From assembly GCF_932526225.1 (NCBI RefSeq), contig NC_064034.1:3148001-3212000 (forward strand): a stretch of DNA of 64,000 nucleotides, read 5' to 3'. Shown piece after piece: positions 1 through 13,402 of this stretch (position 1 is its first letter; each line of letters begins with the position of its first letter). This DNA comes from Nematostella vectensis. Taxonomy: Eukaryota; Cnidaria; Anthozoa; Actiniaria; Edwardsiidae. The translations under genes were made by a program, and so were the position numbers. The notes beneath the pieces were generated by a model. The model was not told where the DNA came from. It ran no database searches and saw nothing but the letters and a program-made list of their open reading frames with translations.

Positions 1-3000
1 CCATTACACTCCCCAGTGAATGTGTCAGAGTGAAAATGGCTGATAGGAGTGGTTGCTCACTGGGTAGAGCTTGGCTGCTGTTGACAAAAGGAGAAGGGCC
101 TGATGGTGAGTCTGTGGGTTTTCTGACACACGGATGCACTGCACCACAAGCTCCACATTGAACTGGCTCTCAGGAACTGCATCTGTACAACATAACAAAA
201 CCACATGTGAGAGACATGTTCTTTACAACATGTTCATAACATGTTCTTAACACTCTACAAAGACCCATATCTCCATGGCAATACCATGCATGGTTATAGT
301 TGGTATACCATTGGACTTTCAATAGATAAGAGATTTTAAAATACAGCAATTTTATAATATTTCATGAGCTTTGCCCTGGTGCATACAAAACTGGACTATG
401 GCACTATGTAGTAATACAATAAATCACAATAAGTTGGTCAGGGACACCACTAGCAAATTACTGTAGGCCCAAGATTTAGAAATGTTACCCAGTGAGTGTT
501 GTTCCAAGAAAATTGAGCATTTAAAAAAGGCAGACTAATTGGGTAAGGTCGTCTTGCATGTAGGTTATGACATTCACTGATTACTATACTCAGTTTCTTA
601 TAAAGATATGGTTTTACTTCAATTAAAATCTCTGGTATAAACATTATTTAAATGTCCAAGGAAATCAGAGTTGGCATCTCACTGTGTTTTTATGTCAACC
701 ACTGTAGACATTTTGACATTACCTGGAGTTTTGTTTGACAGTAAAATAAGACAAATGTTGAGGATCTCTGCTAGCACCAGTTGAGTGATGTAGTCTGGTA
801 TTGCTTCTTCTGGTATCTCTCTCTCAACACATCTACAGTGGAAAAAAATATTGGTGATATGCAATCCAATGTACCTTCATTAAATTCAACACATCTACAT
901 GCATGTTAATTGGTACTCAATCAACTTCAGTACCATCAACCTTAGTTGTATAACCAGTGTCAGATACTATCTATTGCTTGTGTTTCATCAGGAATGACCT
1001 TCACAAGACCCAAAGATTTCTACATCATCCACTGACATTGTGTATAAGATTATGATACACAGGTAGTACAATACATGATACAAGTGAATGCCATACATCA
1101 TATTGAACACACTTCTAAATACATGATACATTTGAATGTCGTACATCATATTGAGCACACTTCTGAATACATGATACAAGTGAATGACATACATCACATT
1201 GAACACACTTCTGAATACATGATACATTTGAATGACATACATCAAATTGAACACACCTTGCCAGCAAGGCAAATAGTACGGGCACCATGTGCTCCCTGTC
1301 TGTGATATTACTCTTGTGTTGTAACAGTTCCAGGATAGTGGTGATTCTTTGCCATGATTTCAACTCTTTTGCTGATGTTTCCTCCTGGGTGGCACTCCTA
1401 GAAAAGATACGGATTTTTGAGAGGAGATGGTGCGCTAGGAATTGATGAAAAGCCAAAAATGTGACCAAGTGAAAATTTGCATTGTTGCATCAAGCAAACC
1501 ATTTAATAAAGATCATTTCACATTAATTATTTCACAGTAATTCCTGATTGGCACTGCCAGTAATCAAGATCATGATGACAACTGTATATGTACATCATAC
1601 AGATAGCAAGAAAACATGTTCTCATTTCAATCAAATTTACCTTTTTTGCTTTTTAGGCTTTGGAGTCTTGGGTTGTGCTTTTAGTTGGCTAAGTTCTTCT
1701 ATTACCTGCTCGGCCTTGAGCACAATCTATGAATCAGATCCATAAACCAACATCAGAACACTTAAGTTTACTGTACCATGTAACACAACATTCTATTACC
1801 ACATTAAGCACATCCTTAGTCTTGGCTGTTAATTGGACATCTGTGCTGCTGAGATGAAGGTCTAGGAGCATCCCTAAAACCTTTTGCTGTACAACACCTG
1901 CTGGAATCACTTGGAAGAATTTGTCATCCAACTGAAGTCAAAGAGGGAGTGGAAATACTTATATGTTATAAATACAAAGAGCATTAAAGTACATAAAACT
2001 ACTTCAAAAAACATTGTCTGCAAATAGCAAAATCAGTACCAAGACTAAATAAACTCTTGTGATGCCAGAGCCATACTGTTCATTAACAGTCTTAAAATTC
2101 ATTCTATAAAAATGAGACTGACGACACCTTTATGTAATAAAAATGTCATTTACCAATTGACCTTTTCAGTTTCCTGACATTTATAAAATTTATTTATTCA
2201 TAATAAAAATCTGATCATTCAACATATGTGCATACATGACTCCTAGACATTTTGGATGACTAATATTGAGTTGTATATATACACAGAAAAACTATGGGAA
2301 ACTGGTGGAAAATCAATGTAACTATCTGATACAGCTCAGTGTCAAAGTAACTCAGTGCTTTCATTTTTACAAGACCAGAGGCCTTCAAACACATGGAACA
2401 CTGCTATCATCATCTACTGGGCCACATGCGAAATACAGTAGTGAGTGCATGATTTATATGATTCTCCCAGCTTGGCTGGGGTCTCTCAATGATAAATATG
2501 ACTTAAAAATACTAAAATAAACTTTTCCTATTATGGAAACCATAACAGACCAAAGAGTAAATAGCTAGAATGAGTAAAACTGAAATTACTGTAATGTCAG
2601 TTGTTTCTTTGTATTTCGGTGTCCTTAAATGCAAACGTTGCCCTACCTGGTCCAGAATTGACATGGCAGGAGCTGGGTGCCCAGGACAGAGTGTCACTCC
2701 AAGCGAAAAGAGACCCTCCAAGAGCTGCAAGCAAAGCGGATCAGATTCCAGAAGGGGTGCGGCCACATAGGTGAACTTCTTGGTCAAATGTTGTAGGCAG
2801 ATACTTTCGTCAGAGTTTAGAGATCCTGGAACAAAAAAATCAACATTTAGAACAACCTAAAATAATTTCACTGAATGATTCCAATCAAATAAACTTACTT
2901 TTCTCTTGGGCCTTTTTCATGAGATCTTGAACCCTTGGCAGGCACAGATGTACCATTTCCTACAAGGATAATACATACTGATAAGTTTTAAGGAACGTTA

Positions 3001-6000
3001 CCTAGCAAACGTAACCTGCTCCTGTTGAGCACTAAACATCTGTGCATTGGGTGGGTAATGCAAGGTAAACTAGCAACCCAAACCTACCCAGTTCTATAAA
3101 AGATGCCCTGTGAATGCAACAGCCCTTTTAAAATGAAAGCATTTTTTTCAAGGAAAAGTCATAATGTTGGCTCATTTATTAGTGTCATCATGGGTCTTTT
3201 GTTGTGATGGTGGCCCATCATGCGTAGGAAGAGCTTTAAAAGTTACATTACAGTACCTGACTTACAACTTCTGTGAGCACTATGAGAAGTGCTATCTGGA
3301 CATGCACTGGAGTATTGGCACTGACAGCGTGACGGACAACATACTCCAGCAAGGCAGTCTTTTGTTCAGCTTTCTTCTTAGATTTACCCTTTGGACTCTT
3401 GGATTCAGGAAGGGAAAGCGTGCTGCCAAAAAGCCTAGATGCAAGGAGTATCGTATTCTTAAGGTTTCAATTTAAATTCTTTTAGCTGGATCAAAATATA
3501 ATTGCATTAAGTGATTCCAGTGTCAGATACTATCTATTGCTTGTGTTTCATTAGGTTTTCCCTTCACAAGACCCAAAGGTTTTTACATCATCCACTGGAA
3601 TGCAGACTGAAACATCACTTGAAAACTTAAGTTGGAGGTTCCAAGCTTATGTTTTTAAGCAGCTCACAAATATGCATTTATACATTATGTATTGATGATC
3701 ATCACATGATCAAATACAGTACTGCACTGTTTGTGACCAAATTATTTTTTTTAAAATCTACAGTTTTGAGCCCTGTTTTGTTTAAATTTTGAAAATTAAT
3801 CACATTTTTAACACAAAATAACCAGCCACAATTAAAGACTATGTGCAGACTTGTGTGATGAATGTTTTTTTTGCCACAATTTGAGGTGTTAATATCAGAA
3901 AAACTAATCCTTTTTGATAACCTCAAATTCAATCCATCTCACGGTGAGAACTGATCCATTATTGTTAGCATAAAATAATACTTAGAAAATCTTTTCAATA
4001 TTCATGGAAAACGCCTGAAAATATATATCATTTTATTCTTCACTGTACCAACATGACATTACATGCACTTCACTGTACCAACATGACATTACATGCACTT
4101 CACTTTACCAACATGACATTACATGCACTTCACTTTACCAACATGACATTACATGTACTTCACTGTACCAACATGACATTACATGCACTTCACTGTACCA
4201 ACATGACATTACATGCACTTCACTGTACCAACATGACATTACATGCACTTCACTTTACCAACATGACATTACATGCACTTCACTGTACCAACATGACATT
4301 ACATGCACTTCACTTTACCAACATGACATTACATGCACTTCACTGTACCAACATGACATTACATGCACTTCACTTTACCAACATGACATTACATGCACTT
4401 CACTTTACCAACATGACATTACATGCACTTCACTTTACCAACATCGCATTACATGCACTTCACTTTACCAACATGACATGACATGCACTTCACTTTACCA
4501 ACATGACATTACATGCACTTCACTTTACCAACATGACATTACATGCACTTCACTTTACCAACATGACATTACATGCACTTCACTTTACCAACATGACATT
4601 ACATGCACTTCACTTTACCAACATGACATAACATGCACTTCACTGTACCAACATGACGTTACATGCACTTCACTGTACCAACATGACATTACATGCACTT
4701 TACTGTACCAACATGACATTACATGCACTTCACTGTACCAACATAACATTACATGCACTTCACTTTACCTTTTTATTTGAGCATGGTCTGCTTGTATTTC
4801 TTCTGCATTTTCTGCCAACAATGCTATCAGCACCCCCACAGGCCCGGACAGGTTCTTCTCAGCGGTAGAATAAAGTCCCCGCACACACTCCACAGCTGCT
4901 TTCCTGATGGGTGCCACCATGCTAGACAGAGGCACCAGCAAAGATACCACGACTGGGAAATCACAGATGCAAATCAAACGTAAGGTTAAAAGCAGCATTG
5001 GGTATTTTAAGGGTGGCTTCTGACTATCTATAGAGTGGTATGTGGTCCAGAGATTCAGTGGCTTTCGAATGTAACGCTGCAAGAACCAACAATATTATAG
5101 ATAATAAGAGTAGCTTCTGGCTTCCTGAGGAAAGCTCTTGGTGAAATGAAAGTGGGAGTAGGTTAGACAGCAGCCCCATTCCCATATGTTTAAATTACAA
5201 TTTTTCAAAATCAGGACTGTATGCATTTGGTAGAGAGGTGTGCAAGATTTTATTTTTTAAAGCTTATGGTGAGATGTTTGAGAGGTTTTAATTGAATCAA
5301 TAGTGTTGTGTTCTTTTACAGTAGGAAAGTGATAGTAAACCAGAAACCAGGCATGTACCCAGGATTGGCTAAAGGGCGGGGCTGCGCTGTGATAGGTATC
5401 ATATGGAAACAGCATAGTATTTGAAGACTCCTTAATAAAAAAGACCCGCTTCTTGTATGCCAAAGGATGGGGTGGGTGGGGGGGTTTGTGTGCACCCTGC
5501 CCACCCTCTGTGTACGGGCCTGGAAACTACAAGAAAAAAAAGAAAAAAACCAAAGAGCCAGACCTGTGTCTGTTTTCTCAAGGATATGAGTGACATCTGA
5601 GCTGCCCATCACTTTAAGGCACACTGCGCCAATGTGCAGACTCTGGACTTGTAGCGTGGCAGGGCTGGCAACAGTTTTACTGGACCACACATTGGCCAAG
5701 AAATGCAGTAGTGTCAGCTTATCAGGCAGATGATGCTAAATACCACAAAACAAGACCCATAAGCAACTACCATAAAAGTTCTAAAAGGCCAATGGACTGG
5801 AGGCTTATTTCTTTCTTGTTTGTCTCAAATGAGGGGACTTAAGGCCACTGTTCGACACCTGTCCACTTTGCGCTTTTGCTACAGGGGTGCATCGCACTGA
5901 TTTGTAGATATAAATGCACTACATTACCAAGGATATGCTGAAATATTTCTAGGTAAGGCGTGGTCTCTCCAAGATATGACCTCACCCTACCTAATCTAAT

Positions 6001-9000
6001 ACCATTAATCCTGCCTACAGATCGCAAGTTTCAATGAAATCCATGGAACTTGAAGATACTATTGTTTTCCAATTGCGAGAAGATTTTGATCAATTTTTAC
6101 ATGAGCGTTTTTGAAAAAAATAAAGGATGTAAACTTTTAGAGGTTTAATGTATACAATATTATACATTAATTATTATATTATTATTATTATAGACCACCA
6201 CAATTTTGTCAAGGGAGGTAAATTCAACAACCAAACCTGTCTAGTATTTTGCTTGATACCTGAACTGATGCCAAAACCGATTGAAAGTTTTTCAGATCGC
6301 GAGATTTCTTTCACTAATTTTTAGGGGGAGGGGGACTTAATAGTGAATGGTTCCAGATAGGGTCTTATTGAAGAGGATGCCTTAAAAGAGAGGGAGCATT
6401 TATAGTGACTAATCACTAAGCCCAAAAGGGGGTCAAATTGGTAGTTTTGGAGATGAGCAACAAAGGCATTATACCTGAATAAACACCTGTAGAAGCTGTC
6501 TGAAGATGTCCTGATGAGCAATCGGCAAGGTAGTACCAGAAGCAGGAGCAAGCATTTCAAACACAGATAGCAGGATCTAGGCAAAGGAAACATAGTTGCC
6601 AGTCAGTGTTATGACTGACCCAGGTCAATAATCTCCAGTAGATATATACCACCCCCACTTTTTGTAGAATATTCTGGTATAGAAGCCTAGTGTGACCAAA
6701 TGGACAGTTTTGTTACAGTAGTTTTAACTAACCTTAAAAAATGGTTGTGGTTTTTAATACAATGTTCAGTTCTTACCAGGTCAATCATTGCAGTGGAATT
6801 TTTTCCCAGTCTTTTTATTCCCATGTTTTTTTGCAAGGACCCTCTTGCGCATACATTCAGCATGCAAATGGTTATTGTGCAACAGCAGTTTTAGCTAAAT
6901 ACCTTGGAGTACATGAGTTCAGAAGAACTCTCCTCTTCAATGTTCCACCATGCCCCTGTAGAGTTAAAAAACCTTTCACAGTCATTATCTACCAAGACAC
7001 ATCTAAACATGATTACACTACCACAATCAATATTTACCTTGAGGCATGACTCAAGACAACATTGTACCATGCACCAAATCTTGTAGACGAATACAAAACC
7101 TTTTTGCATCCAGCTACAATTTTTTTTTTTTTTTTTTGGGGGGGGGGGGGGGGGGGTTATTATGTTATTATGTCACATGTTACTTAGTAAAACTGCTGGT
7201 CATTTTAAAGAACTGGGCGATATTCACCTTTTGCTGTTGTCTTGAACACAGGCATGTTTCGTATAAGGTTTCCAAGTACCCACAAATTCATGGATGCCCT
7301 GATATTTGCCATTTTTTTGGACTTGTTCCTTCTCATCAGAGACATGTACTCTGACAGCAAAATCTTTGGAACCATACCATCATCAGACAGGTGAATGTCC
7401 AGATGAAACTAAATCACAAATCACGTTATCAGGATCACAGTGTTCAGCTCTATGAAAAGGTTTCATATTAGGTGGAGAGTTTGATACCATAGTCCAACAG
7501 CAAAGACATACAACAGGGCAGAAAATTAGAGTCTAAAATCTTATTTTAAGCAATTTTTGTTAAATTGAAATAAAAAAATTGCATTGCTATTTTGAAATTA
7601 TAATTTCAGTTAGTTAGGAGTTATTTCTCTCAAATTATAATTTTTAACCACAAAACAACTACTCATTTTACCATTCTTGATTTGATAACAGTGATTGAAT
7701 TACATGTATTGATTTTATCTGTGCCAACAAATACCTTCTGCTGAGATGGTTTTAGCTCCATAACACCCTTCAGACACTCCTTTACAAAGCTGAGGATAGT
7801 CTCACACAATGACAAATCATTGTCAGTAAGTGTTGCCTTGAAAACTAGTCGTCCAAGGCTGTTCCCCAATGTGACCTTGAATGCAAAGTCCGCTGGGTGT
7901 GATTTGGAGTAATCAATAAGCTTGGTCACCTATGGGATAAATTAACAAATAATATCACAGCCATATCTCTATCACATAATAATAATTGTAATTAATAGCT
8001 TAGTATAGCTTAGTTAAAACTTACGATGGAGGATGTTAGATGGTAGGGCATGCTGAAAAGTTCTTTGTGCGCTTATAAAAATCTTGAGGTCGTTAATTGA
8101 ATAAAAGTGGAAGGTCTAAATCGCTGTACCATTTCTAGTTGCTGTTTTTGAGTCAGTTTAACCAGCTGATCCCCTAACCATGAAGCAAGTGCTCTGTTCG
8201 CGACAGCATGAGCATCATGATCAGAGCTGTCTTTGGCTGCTTTCCAATCTGTTAAGAGATCCAGTTCAAATATTAACAACTATTGTAGAACAGTACCGCT
8301 CTCAAACATATGTACAGTAGAGTACCACTGTCGAACATGTAAAAACGTTCAGGAAATTCACAAACATACCTTTTTCCTTGATCAGGGTTTTCAGGTCTGT
8401 GAGTAAAAGATGTCTTTTGGCAACATCTGATTTGGAGATTGTCAGAGCAAGATCTACTGGGCTTTGGTGTGATTTTGGATGAGAGAAGAACAGCGAAATC
8501 TGTCCAAACACCACAGTGTCAAGTAAGGTAGCATTGTCAGCAGTTAGATAAGGACCACACAGGATAGAGACCGCCTTCTTAGAGACTTCCTTCCTGGAAA
8601 ATAGACACATTTACACTTGAGGTACAGTGAGGTTCAGTAGGAACTGTGTTATAATGCAAAAGTGAAACTACTTACCATTCTTTTCCTGTTTTGCTTACAA
8701 GCTGAAAAAGCTTCTCAACCAAGTCTGAAGTAGGCACACAGTCCAACAATGTCTAGAAATAAAGAGCACCACATCATAAAGAAGTACAATAAATCCATTA
8801 TGACTTCTTCCTACATTAAGCTTTTACCCATACATCAGGTAAGCTAGCAATGTACTCAAACAAGTAAATATGTCAAAAACTACTTCTGGCTACCGCTCTT
8901 TATAACTTCTCTATTACTGAACAGTACTTTTAATAATCAAGTTCTATGGTTTCTAGGGGTAAATGAAGTCAGAGGATTTCAGCATGAAAAAATGAGTTGA

Positions 9001-12000
9001 AATAAGGTCTCATAACATTTTTTTTCCTAGGGGGAAATTTCAAACCCTTCCCCAGAAGCACTAGTTTCTCACTTTTCCGATGTCCAGAACAGCACTTGCA
9101 ACAGAAGGCTCATCATCCTCCAGCCTGGACAAGAGAGCACCTCGCAGGAAATCTTTGTCCTGGGACACCCCCTATAGAAAGACAATTAAAGGTGGAGACA
9201 CACAGTCAGAAAGAGCAAATGTCATTCTTCAAAAGTGTGTTTTTCATGAAGCTGTCCCAGTGTCAGTGTAACTCAGTGCTTTCCATATTACAAGACCAGA
9301 GGTCTTCAAACACGGGGAACACTGATATCATCATTCACTGGGCAATATAATCAATTTATTGACAACTCAACCATGTAAAATTTGTGTAAGTTTATGTGGA
9401 TTGCACACAATACATAAGCACAAGGAACTCTTGTTTATAATACTAATAGGCAAGTGTAACTTTTTCACATCATTACCTTGTGTTCTTTGAGCATCTGGTA
9501 CAAATGATCAACAGCTTTTGCCCTGATATCTGTATTTGGATGGTGTAGGCTTAATGTTAATGTCGTCCTGGAGTCTGGATTGATCTGAAAAGGGACATAT
9601 CAACTGACTAAATTGTACACTGAAATAATCATAAATAGAATAGCATCAAAGAATGGATAACTTGCAACCTTGACATGCACCAGACTGGCACTTACCTGTG
9701 ATTGTAAGCCAGAGAGGGCCAGAGACATCAACTCTAGGGTCCATTTAGGGTATTTCTCATCCTCACTTCCTTCCCCTGTTGCTTTGAGGTCCTCTAGATA
9801 CTCCTCAATGGCCTTCTCTAGCTCTGATGGATAACTAAATTACATGGAAGTTCATTTCAGCAAGAAAAAAGAAATACTCCTTATACACCTATTTCAGGTA
9901 ACATTGCACTGGAGAATCCATGTGTTATAACCAGCCTTACCACATGATTGTGGAATTAGTAAGTAAATAAATGTGAGTCAACTAATCATGGTTTAAAACT
10001 TTGTATTTTTTTATTATATATGTTACTTCCTTTTTGTGTTAACCATTTGAAACAGGTGTGTCAAATCAGCCACTTTTATGACAAAACAACTACTGTAGCG
10101 GAACTCAAAGGAGGTATCTAAATACTACCTTTAAGTGAAAACCAAATATTTATGGTGTTTTTATAGTTGTCACCTAATGAAGGTTTTTTGCTTAAAGGGT
10201 GGCCGCTAAATAGAGGTACCTCTGCAGTTTGAGATATTTTTAGTCCCTAGTCTATATGTACAATGCATAAAAAATGTTTTTTTTTACTTGATGTAAGGGA
10301 GTTGACTGACAGTTACATGTATCAAACTTGCAGCTGCTAATAATCCCCCAGTCTCTCTCGCATACCAAACAGCACAGGAAGCCAAATCAGACAACCTGTT
10401 AAAAGCATGGTTTGCATATAGAAAGAAAAACTTGTAAATACATACCGTTTCTCAAGAATTTGGGGAAGAGCTTTTAATTTATTGTTTAATCTTTTAATGG
10501 AAGACTTGTCATTGTGTTTACTTCTTTCTTCGCAGTATTGCTCAAGCAGTTTTCTGTTAGAAAAACAACAACAAAGAGCCCTTGAAGTACATAACACCAA
10601 ATAATATTTGTTCAATAAGTCACAGAACCAGGCTGCATAAAAATATGACAATTGCAGTGATCTTCACTCTTTCTTGCTGCACATTGCATCCCTTATTGAA
10701 ACATATAGTCATGAGCTCTCTCTAGATATTTTCCATAGAGGGGTTGCAGCATTAAGCCCTGTGCAAACTGCGCCAGCACTTGCCAGCATTGCTGCCGAAT
10801 TGAGCTTGACTGACTATAGGACATAGGAAATGTCAAAATGGGAAATGCTGGCCTTTTAATTTAGCTTTAGGACTTTCAATTTAGCTTTTGTTGGACTCAA
10901 CTCGACAACTACAACTCCCTGACACCACTTCCCCTAAGCTGCAACTGATATTGTACCACTTTTTATGCAAAAATGATTGTTATAAAATACAGTGATACCC
11001 AAGTTAAGGTATTATCATTGTGAACTTGTAAATGAGTATCTAAATAGTACAGAACTAATAATTAAAATTCCAAGTATTCAATACAGGACCAACAAAATCT
11101 TTATACCTTGATGCTGTCTTTACAATGTGACTTTCAAGCTGAAGATCTTTCAGGAGGCAGATAAGAATGTCCATTAATGGACATTTCTGTGCATTATCTA
11201 CATCTAGACTTTCAGCTACAACACCACTCACAAGTTGAGGGATCACAATTTGTAAGAGTGCTGTCATGTTGTGAGAGCTGGTAAGACCATGCAAATGCTG
11301 AGGGAGATTTGGAGTTCTTGTCAAGGACTTGAAAGATCTAGAATAAAAAGGGAAAAACAAAGAATTATGCTTAATGGTCCAAAGATAAAATACAAAAGTC
11401 TTGATGTTAAATTGATTTGCTACCCAACATACACACCTTCTAGACAATTCAATCAAGTCCTGGGTCTGACACATGGCTGTCAGACATAAAAGACCTTCAT
11501 TTACAAGTTCTGGACCAAGATGCTAAAATTATAAATACATATGTACAGTATTCAATACAGGGCTGGGATTGCTTAATATAGCATAATAAGTAAAAGTTAA
11601 CAGTTATACAACTACTGTAAGTTATCTACTTTAGACTTATCATCCTGACTTCTGCTATTTTCTATATTGTTTTGACCATTAAATAATATAATTTCAGTTG
11701 AAAAGTTAAAAACAAATGTAGAGGAGTTGACTGACAGCTTAATGTATAACATTTATATAGCTGCTAATATTTTCCTCTTATTTCTCTAGCACACTTGTAT
11801 AACTACCATTCCAATGGAACGTGGAACAGCAGAATGTCACACAGTATGCTTATGGTACATTGCAGCTTCTGTCCAATCACCAAACAGTAAAGCAGATGTA
11901 AACGACACCACCATCAACCAGTATTGCTGACAAAATAGAGTACTAGGCCAAAGTTGGGCAGAGTGCAAACATTCCTAGCACAAAACCAACATGTCTGTTC

Positions 12001-13402
12001 ATTAGTCCGCTTGTAACTGATGTTCAATGGGTGATGGGATGATAGGCACATTGAATTGGGCTGTATTTGGTACATTTTGGCCTGCATCTCAACCTGTTAG
12101 GCCTGTTTCTCAACCAAAAGATTTGAGACATTTCTTTTATTCATGAAGCCAGTTATGTTCCCTTTTTGGAAATGACAGCATTATTTTGATCCATTTTTTT
12201 CACTTTGGATACAATACAAATGATCCCAAAATTGCTTTGCTGTGTTTATGTGAGAACAGACAGAACCAAACTGTACTACACAAAGGAAATGCTGACAAAG
12301 TGTTAGGCAAACATTTTTCCAATACAATACAATCCAAAATTAGCCATCATCTCATAACAGGTTGTTGCTGGATTGGTCTTTTGCCAGCAATGTTTGCACT
12401 GGGCTTAAAAAATTTTTTTCCTTGGTATGTTTTGTACATGTTTGCAACCTATGTTAAGGCTACCGTAGTCCCCTATTGTAAACACAAGCAAACACCATAA
12501 AAAGATATACAGTTGTAGTAAAACTAAGCCAACCATGATCATACCTTGCATAAATGTTCCATGAGAGACTTCAACAGCTTTCTATCAAGTGTACACTTTA
12601 AACACAACTGAGCAACAATCATATAAGAAGCTGCTCTGTATTCCGATATTCTAGACTTCAGCCCTTCAATAATATTGGGCAGTAACCTGGTGATTATTCC
12701 CTCTGATACCTTATCTACAATCTCCAAAACACCAACCAAAGTGGAGGCATAGAAGGAAAAAAGCACTCTGAGACAAGAGATGGGACAGCCAGACTCAACC
12801 CCAGAAGTTACCATCTCACAAATCTGTGCCAAGAAAGATAAATCCGAAATGCAACGGTTAAGAAGCGTAGTTCTGGCCAACGGGCTCCCTGATTTCTGCA
12901 AAGGCAATAGCCAGTGCCATTTTGAAGAGGAATCGCGTATTTTAAGAAGCTGCACAACCCGTACAAATAGATTAGTCTCGTGGTAAGGCAACGCACACGC
13001 CACAAGTTCGTCCACGTTCACGATGTGAACGCGATATCTTCGAATAAGCCATTCTAAACATTTCTGAGCCGGTTTTAGGAGAAAATACGGTGATAATAAC
13101 TTAAGGAATTTAGCTATTTGAAGGTTCAGCCGCTCGTTAAACTCTTTCGACTGGATAGAGCGTTCCGTTTTCTTGAATACTTCATTGAAGAGCGTCTCTT
13201 CGTAATTCTTGAATCCAGCTTCAATTAGTTCAAGCTCGTCAAGGCCGTTTCTCGCGATAGAAAAGACGGTCTCATTATCAATATCTGCTGCCTCGCGCCC
13301 TGTAAAGAGTAACGAATCTTTTTGTTTCTGTGTCTGTGTGGCAGGACTGGCTAACTGAGCCGGAATTTGTAGCTGTTTTAGTTGTTTCGCGAGAGAAGAC
13401 AT
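1..13402 (-). CDS. HEATR1: HEATR1 / UTP10-like small-subunit processome protein (N-terminal part, multi-exon, runs off left edge)
   Basis: HEATR1 (yeast Utp10) is a very large HEAT-repeat protein of the nucleolar SSU processome, needed for pre-18S rRNA processing. The start is the ATG at 13402 (MSSLAKQLKQL). Exon 1 carries the family signature SPYFLLKPAQKCLEWLIRR and LPYHETNLFVRVVQLLKI. Coding exons read by phase-consistent splice sites: 12545-13402, 11437-11522, 11107-11337, 10446-10553, 9696-9834, 9477-9584, 9073-9171, 8676-8752, 8370-8593, 8130-8248, 7735-7929, 7228-7408, 6475-6576, 5564-5735, 4769-4952, 3257-3434, 2899-2959, 2647-2825, 1800-1931, 1641-1726, 1257-1397, 723-832 and <1-182. 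I could not resolve 6577-7227 (possible exons near 6908-6960 and 7037-7085) or a probable small exon near 5020-5079. The last exon seen (QFNVELVVQCIRVSENPQTH) matches a region well inside the vertebrate protein, so the C-terminal half lies outside. Two introns begin with tandem arrays. The frame appears shifted near position 60. Confidence 0.93.
954..1035. mobile_element. Short CCAGTG...CACTG dispersed repeat, copy 1 (HEATR1 intron)
   Basis: An about 82-bp segment beginning CCAGTGTCAGATAC and ending ATCATCCACTG is nearly repeated at 3517-3598. More diverged relatives lie at 2335-2421 and 9256-9342. The CAGTG/CACTG ends resemble hAT-type termini, so a non-autonomous hAT-like MITE is a reasonable guess. 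Target duplications are not clear. Confidence 0.5.
1070..1256 (-). repeat. 48-bp minisatellite starting at a HEATR1 5' splice site
   Basis: About 3.9 copies of a 48-bp unit fill 1209-1256, 1161-1208, 1113-1160 and 1070-1112. On the minus strand the first unit begins at the first intron base after exon 1257-1397 (GCAAG/GTGTGTTCAATTTG), and later units begin TCAGAA/GTGTGTTC, TCAGAA/GTGTGCTC and TTAGAA/GTGTGTTC. The unit is 16 codons and stays open in the exon frame, reading CVQFDVCHSNVSCIQK with small variations. The downstream exon also begins with Cys-Val. Confidence 0.92.
2335..2421. mobile_element. Short dispersed repeat, copy 2 (HEATR1 intron)
   Basis: This matches 9256-9342 closely: both contain TAACTCAGTGCTTT, ACAAGACCAGAGG and ATCATCAT before CTGGG. 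It shares the CAGTG and CACTGG-like ends with the copies at 954 and 3517. Confidence 0.5.
3517..3598. mobile_element. Short dispersed repeat, copy 3 (HEATR1 intron)
   Basis: Near-identical to 954-1035 (shared CAGTGTCAGATACTATCTAT and CTTCACAAGACCCAAAG). The ends are CCAGTG and CACTGG. It sits upstream of exon 3257-3434 in HEATR1. Confidence 0.5.
4037..4768 (-). repeat. 30-bp minisatellite (24 copies) starting at a HEATR1 5' splice site
   Basis: Exactly 24 full 30-bp units occupy 4049-4768, plus a 12-bp partial copy. On the minus strand the first unit begins at the donor of exon 4769-4952 (AAAAAG/GTAAAGTGAAGTGC). Each later unit begins GTAAAGTGAAG or GTACAGTGAAG after TGTTG. One single-base variant (T or G at plus-strand CACTTTAC/CACTGTAC) decides whether the GTAAAG hexamer is kept. 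The plus-strand reading frames through it are repeat artefacts. In the exon frame there is an immediate stop, so read-through is not coding. Confidence 0.95.
5335..5525. repeat. Dispersed repeat copy in HEATR1 intron
   Basis: This segment and 36645-36800 (MTAP intron) share an order of blocks: a CCAAGATTGGC-like start, ATATGGAAACAGCAT/ATATGGAAAAAGCAT, GTATTTGAAGA, a G-rich tract and a CACCC...TGTGTAC end. That is about 75 percent identity by eye over about 150 bases. Probably a decayed mobile element of unknown class. Confidence 0.55.
7120..7156. repeat. Homopolymer junction, 18 T then 19 G
   Basis: An uninterrupted run of 18 T is followed directly by 19 G, inside a HEATR1 intron. The exact lengths are likely to be uncertain because such tracts are error-prone in both polymerase copying and sequencing. 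Confidence 0.9.
9256..9342. mobile_element. Short dispersed repeat, copy 4 (HEATR1 intron)
   Basis: Pairs with 2335-2421. The ends are CCCAGTG and CACTGGG, and the copy lies in the intron between HEATR1 exons 9073-9171 and 9477-9584. Confidence 0.5.

Noticed and set aside
4053-4481. 142-codon frame of MTLHALH(C/F)TN repeats (plus strand)
   Set aside because: Antisense reading of the HEATR1 30-bp array.
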